Positions 1-12,426 of a stretch of 64,000 bases of DNA are shown in pieces (position 1 is the first letter of the stretch; each line of letters starts with the position of its first letter). Source of the DNA: Hericium rajendrae (taxonomy: Eukaryota; Basidiomycota; Agaricomycetes; Russulales; Hericiaceae); assembly GCA_033439255.1 (NCBI GenBank), contig CM065886.1, positions 310,001 through 374,000 on the forward strand, read 5' to 3'. The position numbers and the translations under genes were made by a program. The notes under the pieces are model-generated. The model was not told the DNA's origin. It made no database searches and was given only the letters and a program-made list of their open reading frames with translations.

Positions 1-184
1 AAGTCTACAGGCTATCTATCCCACCCTTGTCGTCCTCCTCGTCTATCGCCAGAGTGATCGTCATGATCAAGCTCTGCCCTACATCAGCACTATACAGTTC
101 GCGTCTCTGGCGGATACTTCACCTTCAGAGTCCCTTGCCGAAGATGCACAAACGTCGGCCGCTAGGATTCTCCCATAAGCTAGT

Positions 185-1178
185 ATATCATATCTCCTTC
201 CACTTTTCGGCGGCATATTATGCATCAGCAGCTGCGCTTGCAGGTCCGACGTGTGGGCGTCCGCGATTCCGGGTCAAATGCATCCGCACAACCAGGTACA
301 ATTCGTCAAACTGGCGATTAATTTAAAACAAGGAGACAGGACCATAATGAATTGCCGAAGACAGTAAACTCAGGCGAAGAATTCCCTGCGCAACGAACAG
401 ATCGAGGTATAAATACTGAGAAAATAAAGGCATGTCCTCAAACCCTGTTGGCGACATTTGCATCTAGATGCGGAGCCTGACAATCCTCTAGGTCATTGAA
501 GTCAGGTGAAAAGACTGTCTTAGCTTCCTCGAACTGGATATGAGAGACGCTACTCGCGCTCTGCAAGGCGCCGATCGTGCTGGTTTGTGTCTGTAATTCG
601 TATTCCGTGGTGCTTGGTCGAACTTTCGTGGCGCGTCGAGCGAAGATAAGTCTAGACGAGACGGCCCTAGCCCTCGTATCGTGGTCATTGTCGAGACGCT
701 TTCCTGCGTTGACAAAAATGATGACGATGGTCGGCATAACGGTCTGCGCAACAAATCAGCCCAAGGGTGGCGTCGGCGTCTGGGGCAATGGCTAAGGGAC
801 TGTGCTTACATTTTATTGAGGTAACATCTCGTACACTAAGTATGTACAGTGCGTTTAGGTCAATCAGCCCGGAGCCGGAAGCCAGTCAGAAGAGAATGAA
901 CTCCGTGACTTTCGCGGCGGCGATGACAGCACCAGACTCGACGATGAGCAGCACAATTGCGCGGTACTTTGTGGCAATAGGTCCGAAGTTATCGCGCGAT
1001 ACCCAGCGGGACAGCCACCTGTTGGACAATTGTGAATAATACTCAGCATTGCTGGAGGGAAGAGGTACACACCAGATATGGCCAGCAGTCAATACGGTAA
1101 TGAGAACATTAGTCGTCAATTGATAGCAGTTTGAGGATTCGAATGTTTCAGAAAGTATTGACCGACGCCTGCGTACCC
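185..1178. repeat. Segmental duplication unit 1, left copy
   Basis: This segment matches 3817-4826 in the same orientation over about 1 kb with small indels. Both copies hold the 3' half of a minus-strand seven-TM gene and its downstream flank. Similarity starts near 185/3817 and fades near 1178/4826, inside the gene, so this copy was cut off at the P450-A1 side. Boundaries were judged by eye. Confidence 0.8.
438..1165 (-). pseudogene. Truncated seven-TM membrane protein (3' half only)
   Basis: This is the C-terminal half of the seven-TM family found intact at 27921-29248. An exon running down from about 1119 encodes transmembrane stretches including TKYRAIVLLIVESGAVIAAA. After an intron ending in GCGCAG near 745, the last exon begins TVMPTIVIIFVNAGK and runs to a stop at 438. 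Exons for the first three transmembrane segments are missing: upstream of about 1178 the similarity to the 4060-5453 copy stops and the P450-A1 duplicated block begins about 20 bases further on. The remaining reading frame is open, so truncation looks like the main lesion. It is a non-functional remnant unless fused to an unseen 5' exon. Confidence 0.65.
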
Positions 1179-1198
1179 CACTTATGACTATATGTAGA

Positions 1199-3555
1199 TA
1201 TCTTCTGTTGGCGGTGGCATTATGTAGATCGTGAAAACAGAGCGCGGTTTCATGAGAAGCAAATCTTCCGCCGTCGGCCGCGGGTTATTGTTCCGCAATG
1301 GGACCACTGCGGAACACACTTCCTTCCTTCCTTTCTTCCTTCGGGTGAAATTCTCCCCCAACTTCGTCAACCGTCTGATTGAGCAGAACAGAAAATGCTC
1401 CAGGTACAGCTTCTCAAAGCGAGATCAAATTGCCTTCTTTCGGATGCCGACGATGCGGACACGTTGTTGAGAGGAGCCGTGTCCTGAGCCATTGCAGGAA
1501 TCATAACATATCTTCCAAGGACTTGGACTGTCACTACGATTATCTGCAAGCTATGGCAGCCTCGACCACGACCACATTCACTGCACGAGATACTGAAAGT
1601 TTCGACAACATTTCTCTGCCTTCATCATTCCCTCAACTCTTAATCAATACACTTTACAGGCTTGCAATTTCGACTATCGTCGGCATGTTGATACAGCTTG
1701 CTCGGAGCTGCCTAACTTGCCCAGCTGAACTTTCCCAACTTCCTCGCGTCTCTCTTCTCTCGTTATTTCTGAGCTTTCTTCGCAAAGAGGCAGAAGACGT
1801 TCGCGTTCGCCGGCTTATCTTGCCTTTTTCGCGCCGAGGAGAAAGCGCTGTCGTCGTTTGGGCTTTGGGGGCTTGGCAAGTCCATGTTTTGAAGTATGAG
1901 GTGAGCGTGACATCTTCATTCATTGCCATGGATCGACAAAGCTGAATGCACGGAAGATTGGGAAGCAGATTATCAACCATAGATCTATCCAAAAGGAACA
2001 ACCTCGCACTGAAATGCTGTTGCAGCGGTTGACCGGTACTCATAATATCTTCTTTTACGAGGGCGAGGCCTGGATGAAACACTCGTCTGCCATACGCGCA
2101 GGGCTCCAATGGAATCTCCCTATCGAGCAGTTCGTGACTCTATCTCACAAGCTGTTCTCGTTGATAGGAACTGGAGGGAGAGTTTGCTGGGATAGCTATA
2201 TGTCTCGATTTACTGCCGACGCCATCGGCATTGCTCTTCTTGGGTTCGATTTCGAGGCTCTTGATAAACCCAATGGTTCCTTCGTCCAGCATTACCAAGA
2301 GGTCGTACGCGATCTCTCCAATCCTCTCTACGTCTCGTTTCCGATCCTTGAACGCTATCTTCCTCGGACCCGTCTGCTATCCCGGCTTATGGATCTCAGG
2401 AATTGTTTCCAGGCGATACTAGATCTCAAGCGCCAAAGACATGGAAGCGATTTTACCTCGTACATGCTGGACCGACCTGGCATGTCTGATACCGAGCTGC
2501 TGGACAACATGGTGGCAGTATTCATGGCCGGACATGTAAGTCTCGCGCACGGCACTCCGATACCTTTCTTTGGCCTAACACATTTTATTTTTCAGGGTAC
2601 TACGGCTGGCGCACTATCGAGCATCGTGTACTATCTGGCGAAACATCCGCACTTCCAAGCTCGCGCTCGCACCGAAGTCCTATCGGTCTTGCATGCTAAT
2701 AGCCATCCAACCATCGCCGACATCGACAGGATGCCATTCGTCTATGCCTGCATCAAAGAATCGATGCGCTTGAACGGCCCTTCCACCAACATCAATCCAC
2801 GTATCTCCGCGACCCTACTATCCATGGGTCCATACACCATACCGCCAAACACACCAATCGTACTCAACCTCTACGCCGTTCTCCATGACGAGCAGGCGTG
2901 GCCAGATGCAGAGCGATTTAACCCGGATCGCTTCATGTTCGGCCAATTGGATGACTTGACCGGCTGGTTGCCTTTCGGAACGGGACCGCGTCGTTGCCCA
3001 GCGAGCAACTTTGCGTTGTACGAGCAGCGCACGCTTGTCGCGCTTCTTCTGCGTGAGTATGAGTGGTCACTTCCTGCGGACTCCATACATGCAGACCGTC
3101 CGGTGAATGCATTCTCGTCCTTCGCGCTGAATATGCCAAAGGACATGTACATCGACTTTAAGAAGAATGAGCTGGTAAGCCAGACTTCCTGTCAGACGTT
3201 TCGAAGTTAGATTATTAACTTTAAATTCAGGCGGGTAAGAAGGAGCACGTGTTGTGATTTTCTGGAGGACAAGATAAATCACAGCATGCCCCGCAGCTCC
3301 AGGAAGAGAGAGAAACCTGCGACTTCGTCAGTGTTATCTCTGTCTCATCATGGCGACCTGTATCACCATATTCCACGAATCTGTAGGATATTTGTTCCAT
3401 GCTTCATGTTTCTTTTCACTCTACGGAGGATTCTGAAGAGCATTGTGACGTTTTGGAGGGGAGGGAGTAATCGGGGGTCAATTTGACAAAGGATCCCTGT
3501 CACATACTCTATGGGCGCTCCGCGAGTCGAAGTTGGTCCAGCGCTCTCACATTAC
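1199..3555. repeat. Segmental duplication unit 2, left copy (carries P450-A1)
   Basis: The block matches 12053-14470 in the same orientation, from about 350 bases upstream of the P450 start to about 300 bases past its stop. Promoter, introns and 3' flank are all included. Introns 1 and 3 are 56 bp in both copies; intron 2 is 60 bp here and 53 bp there. The duplication is therefore genomic DNA, not a retrocopy. Confidence 0.85.
1553..3257 (+). CDS. Cytochrome P450, type A copy 1 (A1)
   Basis: Haem-thiolate monooxygenase, 510 residues in four exons: 1553-1900, 1957-2535, 2596-3174 and 3231-3257. All introns are phase 0 with GT-AG ends. The N-terminus has a membrane anchor at about residues 30-50, expected to tether it to the ER. 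Seen motifs are the K-helix KESMR (E364, R367), NPDRF at 418-422 and the haem loop FGTGPRRC with Cys443. The oxygen-activation motif of helix I reads AGHGTT at 307-312, where A2 has AGHDTT: the usual acidic residue is Gly. That residue feeds protons to the bound oxygen in typical P450s, so activity may be altered. The start is chosen by alignment with A2. Substrate is unknown. The gene is bracketed by two seven-TM gene copies. Confidence 0.9.
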
Positions 3556-3816
3556 GACTGACGACGGTTGTTTCGCCATTTACAACTTCACCTCTGAAGC
3601 GTTTATGAGTCCTGCGTGTACCGTGTTACACTAGTTGCATACAAGGTACGTTTAAGCCCTTTCCAATAACCTCCTTTTATTCTAGGAGGTAATAAGGAGC
3701 ATCGCAAGTTCGTAAAAGCATATGGTCATGTCTGAACAAGGGCTATACAGGTGCTCACTTTGCTCGTCGAATCGGAGGCTTTGTATAGCAGCACATGGGT
3801 AGTACGCATCATCTAT
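3258..3816. other. Intergenic, A1 3' flank
   Basis: The first 300 bases are the tail of segmental duplication unit 2. The rest, to the edge of unit 1, shows no gene or RNA that I can support. Confidence 0.6.
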
Positions 3817-4826
3817 ATATCATATCTCCGTCCACGTTTCGGCGGCATGTTATGCATCAGCAGCTGCGCTTGCGGGTCCGACGTGTGGGCGACCGCGATT
3901 TCGGGCCAAATGCATCCGTACAACCAGATATGATTCGTCAAACTGGCGATTAATTTACAACAAGGAGACAGGACCATGAATTGCCGGAGGCAGTAAATTC
4001 AGGCGAAGAATTCCCTGCGCAATGAACAGATCAAGGTATAAATACTGAGAAAATAAAGGCATGTCCTCAAACCCTGTTGGCGATATTTACATCTAGATGC
4101 GGAGCCTGACGATCCTCAAGGTCATTGAAATCAGGTGAAAGGACCGTCTTAGCTTCCTCGAACTGGATATGAGAGACGCTACTCGCGCTCTGCAGGGCGC
4201 CGATCGTGCCAGTTTGTGTGTCTAATTCGTATTCCGTGGTGCTTGGTCCGATTTTTGTGGCGCGTCGAGCGAAGATAAGTCTAGACGAGATGGCCCTAGC
4301 CTTCGTATCATGGTCATCGCCGAGACCCTTTCCTGCATTGACAAAATGATGATTATGGTCGGCATAACGGCATGCGCTTAGCCCAAGGATGGCATCGGCG
4401 CAATGGCTAAGAGACTATGCTTACATTCAAATGAGATAACATCTCGTTCACTATGTAGAGTGCGGTTCGGCCAACCAGCCCAGAGCCGGAAGCCAGTCGG
4501 AAGAGGACGAACTCCGTGACTTTCGCGGCGGCGATGACAGCACCAGACTCGACGATGAGCAGCACAATCGCACGGTACTTTGTGGCAATAGGTCCGAAGT
4601 TATCGCGCGATACCCAGCGTGACAACCACCTGTTAAACATGCATGAATAATACTCAACATTGCTGGAGGGAGGAGGAACACACCAGATACGGCCCGCAGT
4701 CAATAAGGTAACGAGGACATTGGTCGTCAAAGAGGTCGCGAACATGGATGTTCCCCAGTTGACTGCAGTTTGAGGATTCGGATGTTCCAGAAAGTATTGA
4801 CCGACGGCTGAGTATCCCGTAACTAC
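3817..4826. repeat. Segmental duplication unit 1, right copy
   Basis: Direct repeat of 185-1178. This copy continues into the 5' half of the seven-TM gene beyond 4826, so it keeps the fuller version of the duplicated locus. Confidence 0.8.
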
Positions 4827-5453
4827 GTGTACTCCATCAGACAGTGGTCCACGCATGACGTGGAAGTCACTGACTGATTGTACCAAGTACCAGACTTGCC
4901 GGTGCCGCAATGACGAGGTTGTTTTTCCCCCAAACGATCCAGCAACGCCAGACCACCACGGTGTCCGCGATGATCATCTGAGATATCAAATCACTTAGAA
5001 GTGCATGTGAATACGGTAGGTGAGGACCCACGCTTGTGATGTAGATTTCGTCTTTCGCTCGATTTAAAGGAATAGCAATAGTGGCAAAATACAATCTCGG
5101 GTTTTCTGGGTGTTGAATGAAACCTTCAATCAACCTGCGCAGAACGATAGACAAATGAGTCGTCGAGAGCATGTATCTTGAATATCAGTCAGTGTGTGCA
5201 TTTCATGCTAGCAGGTAAGTCTTACAGAACTATGACGGCGATCGTCGTGACGTAGTGAGTCCTATTGACATTCCCCTTCCGGAATCGTGGCACCACGACG
5301 CTCAGACAGTATATCACTAGACACGTCAACATGCCTAGATTCCGGGTCAGTATGAAACGCCTTGAGCTCAGCGCGGTTACCAAACCTACCCCAAAGTGCT
5401 GACGCACACCAACCCCCAATCAGATACGCTTCGTCAATCGGAAAGTCGTTCAT
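4060..5453 (-). pseudogene. Seven-TM orphan membrane protein, probably disabled
   Basis: Member of an Agaricomycete multi-TM family of unknown function. The start is at 5453 (MNDFPIDEAY). Exons 5453-5390, 5334-5226 and 5176-5032 join in phase and give the family hallmarks LSTTHLSIVLRRLIEGF and, in the next exon, VVVWRCWIVWGKNN. Further transmembrane segments follow, including SLTTNVLVTLLTAGRIW. Two lesions appear in the 3' exon when compared with 438-1165: the splice acceptor GCGCAG reads GCGCAT, and a T-run is one base shorter (4353-4356 on the plus strand), shifting the conserved C-terminal tail out of frame. An alternative acceptor could give a different short tail, so a truncated product is not excluded. 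Confidence 0.6.
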
Positions 5454-7032
5454 CGATGACGCTGTACGACCTAGGAAATGATAATCTGGGGGTATAATTC
5501 GCAAGCAGTGAAAGAGTTGTGAATACTGGCTGCATTCGCCGGGTGCCTGTTATATGGATTCAGGTAGTCCAAGAAGCTTCTGCGATGGATGAGCGTGATG
5601 AAAGATCGGAAGATGGGACGTTACTATGCCTGCCGAAGTTTTCAGGATGAGAAACCCTGAGCTACACATGGTCATTTTATCACGGCTTTCACCGACCTCT
5701 ACGGACCACCTGTACTCCCTGCTGCGCTACAAACGATAGACAAGTAGTCAATGACTTAAACATGGCTGGGCAGAAAACGCAGGGACATTACATTGCTGCA
5801 GCAAGAAGATGCGACTATTTCTCACTCAGAGGAGACTGTCATTCACGCCGACGTTATTGGGGGAGAGGAGTGTCCGGAAGGAATCAATTCCTGATACTGA
5901 CTCCGATCGTCGGGAAGCTTCCAAAGAATCTAGAAGAAATAGTGATGGTCAGGCAGAAGTGTAACCCTGCACTTGACGAGACGGAGCGCCAGTCCACAGG
6001 GCGGCAACGAAGTCCTCAAACCCTCAGTACTGTAATGAGGAACGATTGCCCAGAGAATCAGAATCGTCCACACTCGTGTCATCGAGGCACTGGTACGGGC
6101 GGCCATCGCCCCGGCCAGCCTCAAACCACGCAGTACCGGCTCTTCAGGCTGTCTGTGAGAAGGCTAAGATCTGAAGTAATGATGTTATGCGAAGATGAGG
6201 CATCCTGTGTGCGCGAGTAGTTGTGAGTACTAAGTACTTACTTACGGCCACAAATCAAATTTGGGCCACATGCACATTTCACACGGCCATCACTGGCCCG
6301 CCAGTCGCCACGATTCCTCACTCCGACCAGCGCGACTCCCTCGTCCTTCGCGATCAGAGATTGATGACTCCAAGTACACGCCAGAGAACTGCCTCGCAAA
6401 TAGATGTCTTACTCACAAACATACCGCGGCGAGCCTGGTGTGAGGAACTTCGCGGAAGACTCTGACGCAGCTGCATATACCCTGGTATCAAATACAATAC
6501 CTATGCACCATCAGCTACATGTTTGCGGTGTGTAGTCACCTACCTTGTTGTCGAAGCTGATGTTTTCTCAGGCTCAGGCTGTCTGCTTCACGGATATAGT
6601 AATAAATCACCCTATTATGAATGCGCCTATCGAACGCGTGTATAATTCATGTGCTCGGAATTTGTCTCGGCGGTACCAATCGTTTGGAACAACTTCGTTC
6701 GTATCCAGCGCATGGCTCCCATGAGCTGCCCTGTTAGAGACATGCGCATGATATATCAATCATCCGAGATCTGTACTGATCATCTACACTGGTTTGGTAG
6801 GGTCTTTCTGCGCACCGTGAGAGGCCGAGACAACGCACGCCAGGTTCCATATCTCGGAACTCGCAGTTGCTTCGATTGAACTCGATCAGATTGGAAGGAC
6901 GGAAGGTGCATAAGGTAAGCCCTGTTGGGTACGAAAATGCTGTGGGATATCGTCTCTTGCGGCCCACTTGAGCACCTGCCTTTTCGCCTGGTACCCGATA
7001 GGCCGACTCAGACCTATCAACGTTTCTCCGAG
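5454..7032. other. Gene-free stretch between seven-TM copy and P450-B1
   Basis: About 1.6 kb without a convincing gene. Open frames here are short, lack recognisable domains and have no plausible partner exons. It includes the promoter of P450-B1. Confidence 0.55.
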
Positions 7033-9332
7033 ATGTTCGTCGACCACACCACAGCATGGACTCTCCTGCCAATTCCCGCCGCAATCTTCTTTCTCTACCG
7101 TCTTTATAGCTATATCAGCCATACGTTGAGCCTTCCTCAGGTTGCCGCTCCGCCATTGCCAAGTTACATCTGGGGTCATGTCGTGGATCTGCGCCGCGCT
7201 CCGGTCGGGACCAGGTTCAATGTCTGGATGAAGCAATACGGCAATACATATAAGTTGCGCGAGCCTTTGATGGCAAGTCGAATACCTTTGCTTCATCTCG
7301 GAATCAGCATTGAGTGTGTATACTTTGCAGGGGCCTGTATTGATATTGGGAGATCCAAAGGGTATCACCCATGTTTTGACGACCAAGGTTTCCAATTACC
7401 CCCGACCGAACATAGATAACTACGTCCTTGAGTTATGGGTTGGTGCAGGTCTCCTTCCGATCATTCTACGGATCTAACTTATGTGGCACAGTTTGGGAGA
7501 AGCATTCTGGTTGTTAACGGTACTTCGCAGTCATACAATGGAAGACTACTTCTGACGAATGCCTCAGGTGAAGAACACTCAAAGATGCGAAGGCAATTGA
7601 ACGTCGCATTCACGTACGCCCAACAAACTGATCATCTGCATTTTATTCATCTACGTGCGTCTCAGGCCTCAGTCCGTCAAGGAAGTCTCCTCCATACTCT
7701 TCGACCTTGCGTATCGCGTGCGTGAAATTTTATTTCTATTTGAACCAGGCAATAATGACTCATCCGACAGCTGCGAGGTAAATGGGAAGAGAAAATTGGA
7801 CTAGAGACGGACGCTGCTACATTCGACATTGCAGCGTACTTCCACACTTTTGCGTATGCCGTTAAACTCTTTCCTTTCCACCCGCGTCGACTGATCCTGC
7901 CTTCAGGTTAGACGCGATCTCGATGACGATGTTTGCCCACAACTTAAGTGCCTCCGAAGGCACAATCACGACGTTGCTGCACAACATCACTAACGGACCA
8001 GCCACAGATAGTCCTATGGCGCTACTCATGGGGATCTTCATTGGGGCATACCCTCAGCTTCTCCGAGCTCTTCCTAACCCGATGACGAATTGGGCGAATA
8101 AGCTGCGGACTGAGCTCGGAAAGGTCGCTAAAGAGGTTTGGGACGGTCGAGAGGAAGCAGGCACGGATTCGAAGATGATCCAGGCCTTGAGTAAGGTCTT
8201 CGTCTCTTCGCGCATGACAGGTACTGATTGTAAGATACAGAGAAGGTGGATAAGGACGGTGAGGTCACCTCTCAAGACGAAGCGGTCGCTCAGGTATGAC
8301 TTCTTCAGATACCTTCGAGAATGAATCGCAAACATGTTGTCATTCAGATAATCGCCCTCCTTTTCGCCGGTTCCGAGACCGTCGCTAACATGATGGGAGT
8401 TCGTACCTCTTATTCATTGGGAAATGATCATTCTGACTTGCATTTGAGCAGGAACTATTCTACGAACTCGCTCATCAACCTAAGATCCAGGATAAGCTGC
8501 GGGCAGAGCTTCTTCATTTCCAGCAAGTACACGGGCGTGAACCTACACACGACGACTTACTGGCCAGCGCCAGCACCTTGCCCTATCTGGATGCTGTCAC
8601 ACGTGAAACGATAAGATGCAAAGCAGTTCTTATGGATATCTCACGTTGCGTAAGTACCCATCTCCGTCACCTCGAATATCAGTCGTGCAAGTTTATATTG
8701 ACAAAACCTGTACCATAGGCCGCAGAGGACGATGTCATCCCGCTGTCGAAGCCTCTGGCACATAGTGGCGTCACACAGCTGAAAGTCAAGGCTGGGACAA
8801 ACATCAGCATCCCGATACGCGACGGTGTCAACGTCGACCCCGAGATATGGGGCCGAGACGCTGAAGTTTTCCGTCCCGAGAGATGGATCGAGGAGGGAGG
8901 TATCCCGGAAACCGCGAAGGAGGTGCATGCTTTGGGGAACGTGCTCACGTTTGGCGATGGGTATGTCATCACTGTCTCCTCACCGAGGACCCACGACTAA
9001 TTTTCTCTTGTTAAAACACAAATCAGGCCAAGGATCTGCCTGGGTCGCAACTTTGGTACGTGGCGAGGCATTGAGAACATTCATTGAACTGACGTACCTT
9101 CGATGCTCTAGCCTATGCTGAATTCAAGGTATGTCTTCTACTTGTCGCAATCCGCGGTCGGCTCATCCTTTCTGAATAGATCGTCGCCTCCACTATTATA
9201 TCCAAGTTCGCCTTTGCGCCCGATGGTTCCAAGATCGATTTCTACCATCTTGGCGGAAATACCGTGAAACCGAAGATTCGTGGTCGCGAGGTTGAGGGAG
9301 TTCAGCTTCCTCTCTCTGTCCGAAGACTGTAG
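7033..9332 (+). CDS. Cytochrome P450, type B copy 1 (B1)
   Basis: Complete P450 of 527 residues in 14 exons: 7033-7272, 7331-7438, 7492-7519, 7568-7613, 7666-7717, 7771-7853, 7907-8190, 8241-8293, 8348-8398, 8452-8649, 8719-8960, 9027-9055, 9112-9128 and 9180-9332. Phases close exactly and match B2 exon by exon. Key sites are helix I AGSET (305-309), ExxR at 367-370 and the haem loop FGDGPRICLG with Cys466. An N-terminal hydrophobic anchor precedes a proline-rich hinge (APPLPSYIWG). Intron 1 begins GCAAGT, a GC-AG intron; the other thirteen-exon joins use GT-AG. The gene converges on the dehydrogenase at 9851-11255. Substrate is not known; the type differs clearly from A1-A3 in exon pattern and haem loop. 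Confidence 0.92.
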
Positions 9333-9850
9333 AAATCTTTCGGCTTCATCGGTGTATGTGCCTCATTTGCTTTGCTGGATAGATCGCTCTCGACTTTGTA
9401 TCTATTTGTTTGTTAAGTTGGTCTGCTATAAATTTCTTGATTTTTCTGGCCACAGGCCTAGATTGGGATCGGACCATAGCGGCATGGTCATTAAAGATGC
9501 AACGCGCCGTTTGCGGCTCGTCGGACTAGCATCCGCCTATCTTTTGGTCGATCTCAGGGGCTTGGCTCTCCCTCCGCTGACATGGAGGATGGACCGTAGC
9601 ACCCGGTGTTTGGACACTCAATCAGTACAGCCGTATATTGGGCTTCATCAGAATCGTTTGGACCAGCCTCTATGTGGCCAAATATACTCAGATACTTACT
9701 CGCGCTTCTTCTGTCTTCCCATACGACCAACAATTCTCAGACCAAACTCGCTGTCGGCCAGTATATAGCGCTTCAATGGCACAGACAGTCCGGGCCAGAA
9801 GATACTACAAGGTTTCCGTGCGAAAATATATCGAAATGGAAGGGTGCAAT
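9333..9850. other. Convergent intergenic region B1 / SDR
   Basis: This 518 bp region separates two convergent 3' ends. No gene is visible; it should hold both polyadenylation regions. Confidence 0.6.
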
Positions 9851-11255
9851 TTAATGGCCTTTGGTCTGTTCCTCCAGCCAGTTCCAGAGCTGTTCGCCTG
9901 CTTTCGGGTCCTTCGCAGACTTGTTGGCCACGCCGAGCCGCGCCCAAGGAATAAGGAACTAAGGACATGGAGATGTTAGACTGTAGAACGTTTGCAAGTC
10001 AGGGTGCGAAACCCACCTCGCCATTGAGCTCAGCTGTCTCGGGCGCTGTTCCGGCCCACAGTTGAGTCAGCGCGCCATAAGAGGGGGGGTATAAGATGCG
10101 ATCCTATGCAATCCCATCAGACGAGAAACTGTACGCGCAGATCAGTGGCACGCACAATCACCCATTTCCGAGGGCCCGACAGGTAACGTTGCAGTTCTGT
10201 GCGTAGGTTACCGGGGTTGACAGATATCGAGACGATGCGATCGCCGTAGCGCCTCGCAAGCTCGTTCGCAAGGACGACATTGGCCTGTCGAAGCGTCAAA
10301 AATGTCAGAACAGTTCAGTGGTTTATAGTTTTGAAGATGGTCGCTCACAAACTTGGTCTGACTGTAGAGGTCCATAGGCGCCACTTTGTCCCGTGCAGGA
10401 CCAGGCCTGAGCGTATCGTACGCGATTGCATCGAGAAGGTAGACTGCGGACGATGCAACTGTGATAACTCGAGCCTTCGCCCTTGGATCGCTTGCAGACG
10501 CAGACGCGGCAAGAAGAGCAGGCATAAGCAGCTTCGTGAAATGGAAATGACCTGCGACCGAGTTCAGTAAGATACAATCATAGCTAAGAGTGACATACCG
10601 AGAACATTGGTGCCGAACTGCATATCGTAGCCTTGCGCAGTGATTTTGTCCATTGGACAAGCCATGACCGCACTGCAAGGAAGGGTATATTAGTCTTTCA
10701 TAGTCCATAAGAGAGCGTCTCGACTGCCTCACGCGTTGTTGAATAGCACGTGCAATTCCGATTCTTTGCTGTAAATTGGGACGTGAATCGGGTCAAATCA
10801 GAGTGATTTGGGAAAGACTCACGACAAGAACTCATCCGCTGCCTTTCTGACCGACGACAAGTCCGCGAGATCAAGATGAAGATACTCAGCTTCCTTGCCG
10901 GTGTCCTTCTTCAGATCCTTTATTGTCGTGGTTGTCTTCACTTGGTCCCTGGACGCAATGTAGACCTTAGCGTTGTGTTCGAGGAGCGCCTGGTGAATAA
11001 ACAATATCAATGATCGTGATCACGCCATTGAGAAAACAACGCAGAATTACCTTGGCTGTCTCTTTTCCAACACCCGCAGCGCCTACAGGGTAGATTAAAG
11101 AGTGAGTATGCCTTGAGAGAATGTAGGCGTCGAAAAGACAGGATCATCCTACCTGTCACGATCATGACCTTGCCTGCCAAGTCCGGAATGTCCTGCACGC
11201 CCCATCTCGGGCGAGGCGGGAACATTTGAGCCAATAGGGACCACTGATTGCCCAT
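9851..11255 (-). CDS. Short-chain dehydrogenase/reductase (SDR)
   Basis: NAD(P)-dependent oxidoreductase of 312 residues, resembling the retinol-dehydrogenase/WW-oxidoreductase branch of classical SDRs. Nine exons close in phase: 11255-11153, 11082-11051, 10989-10823, 10768-10733, 10672-10599, 10551-10349, 10284-10156, 10103-10017 and 9958-9851. Seen motifs are the Rossmann TGAAGVGK starting at residue 34, NNA at 111-113, catalytic Ser in VASSA (169-173) and YSQTK with Tyr200 and Lys204. The C-terminal PETAELNGE and LWNWLEEQ stretches are typical of fungal members. It lies between P450-B1 (convergent) and P450-A2 (divergent). A role in oxidising or reducing a P450 product is inferred from position only. 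A decayed second copy lies near 22615-22950. Confidence 0.92.
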
Positions 11256-12426
11256 CTTCAAGGCGATAGTATGAGCACGACTAGCAGAATGGTGAACGCG
11301 GAGTATTGCAAACGGGATGCTGGACGATGGACGACGCTCCTTGACTATAAATAATGAGCGTGCTGTTGCATGGAGTTCACGGTGTCAATATCAAAATCAG
11401 AAGCATGCTCAAATGAGGCATGGGTCTCTAAACCGCAACAGCGGCACACGTCCGGCGGGGACTGCAGTAGTCATCGTGATCTCGCGCTGAGAAGGGCTGT
11501 AAATTGCCGTCCCACGAATCGCCATGAAGGAAGCGAAGCCCCGTGAATGAAGGCAACTACACCCTGAATACTCGTTGAGTTCTAGACAGGATGTGTGACT
11601 AGAACCCGAGCACCTCCTGGCTGGAAAGATGCGGCGGTGGGGGCAATGGAAGCGTAAGTCTGCCGCCCCGGCCATGCATGCATGCATGGGCCATAAATTT
11701 GGCGCCGGCGGCATTTGCCGCCTTTCACCGAGTCTTCGGCTATCCTCGGACTGGTCGCCTCGCGCTTCCGTCCATGCCAATAATCCTGCCCTCCCAGTCC
11801 CGTCCTCGTGCGACACATTTGAAGCAGGATATGTACTGCTATCCATCACTACATCTCCTTACTACCAGCATTCTGTGCTTCTCAATTGTTGTTCCTCAGG
11901 GTCGTGCGCGGCCCTGATCTGTCGCTGAATGTCTTAGATTTTTAGACCCCGTCAAATCCAGCGAATTCTCAGCTTGTATCAGAGTAACATATAGTCAGAT
12001 TATGGTACGTGAGATCTCACGACTGAACACCACTTCGAGCGCTATTCTGAGCATCTTCTGTTGGCGGTAGCATTAGAACGTGAAAACAGCGCGCGCTTTC
12101 ACCAGAAGCAAACCCTCCGTCGCCGGATGATCTTCTTCCCGGAATTTTCCAACCGTCTGATTGAACAAAACAGAAACTGCTCCAGGCACCGATTCTCAAA
12201 GCGAGATCATTTTTTCTTTCTTTGGGACACCGATGGTGCGGACGCGGGTTTGCGGTACCGTGTCTTGAACCACTGAAGGGATCTTCCAGGGACTTGGACT
12301 ATTGCGGTTTGCGTATCAACACATCAGTTATTGTGCTATAGCTGATTTTTATTGCCTTCAAAGGAATCGTCTTATGTCGAGAAGCTGATGATAAATTCCT
12401 CACCCAGTAATTCGCAAGGTCAAGTT
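11256..12426. promoter_or_regulatory. Divergent intergenic region SDR / P450-A2
   Basis: This 1.17 kb region separates two divergent starts, so it should contain both promoters. A TATAAATA sequence lies near 11345, about 90 bases upstream of the SDR start. A perfect inverted repeat GGCGGCA-TT-TGCCGCC lies at 11707-11722. A run of CATG units lies at about 11673-11690. Part of the 11698-11745 segment recurs near 22883-22930, beside the SDR remnant. From 12053 the sequence belongs to the duplicated A2 block. Confidence 0.5.

Noticed and set aside
5762-6220. 152-residue open frame
   Set aside because: Composition and residue order look random, there is no domain, no repeat in the window and no splice partner.
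7261-7331. Lost splice donor disabling P450-B1
   Set aside because: The site reads GCAAGT, a known functional GC donor, and all later phases close on a full 527-residue protein.
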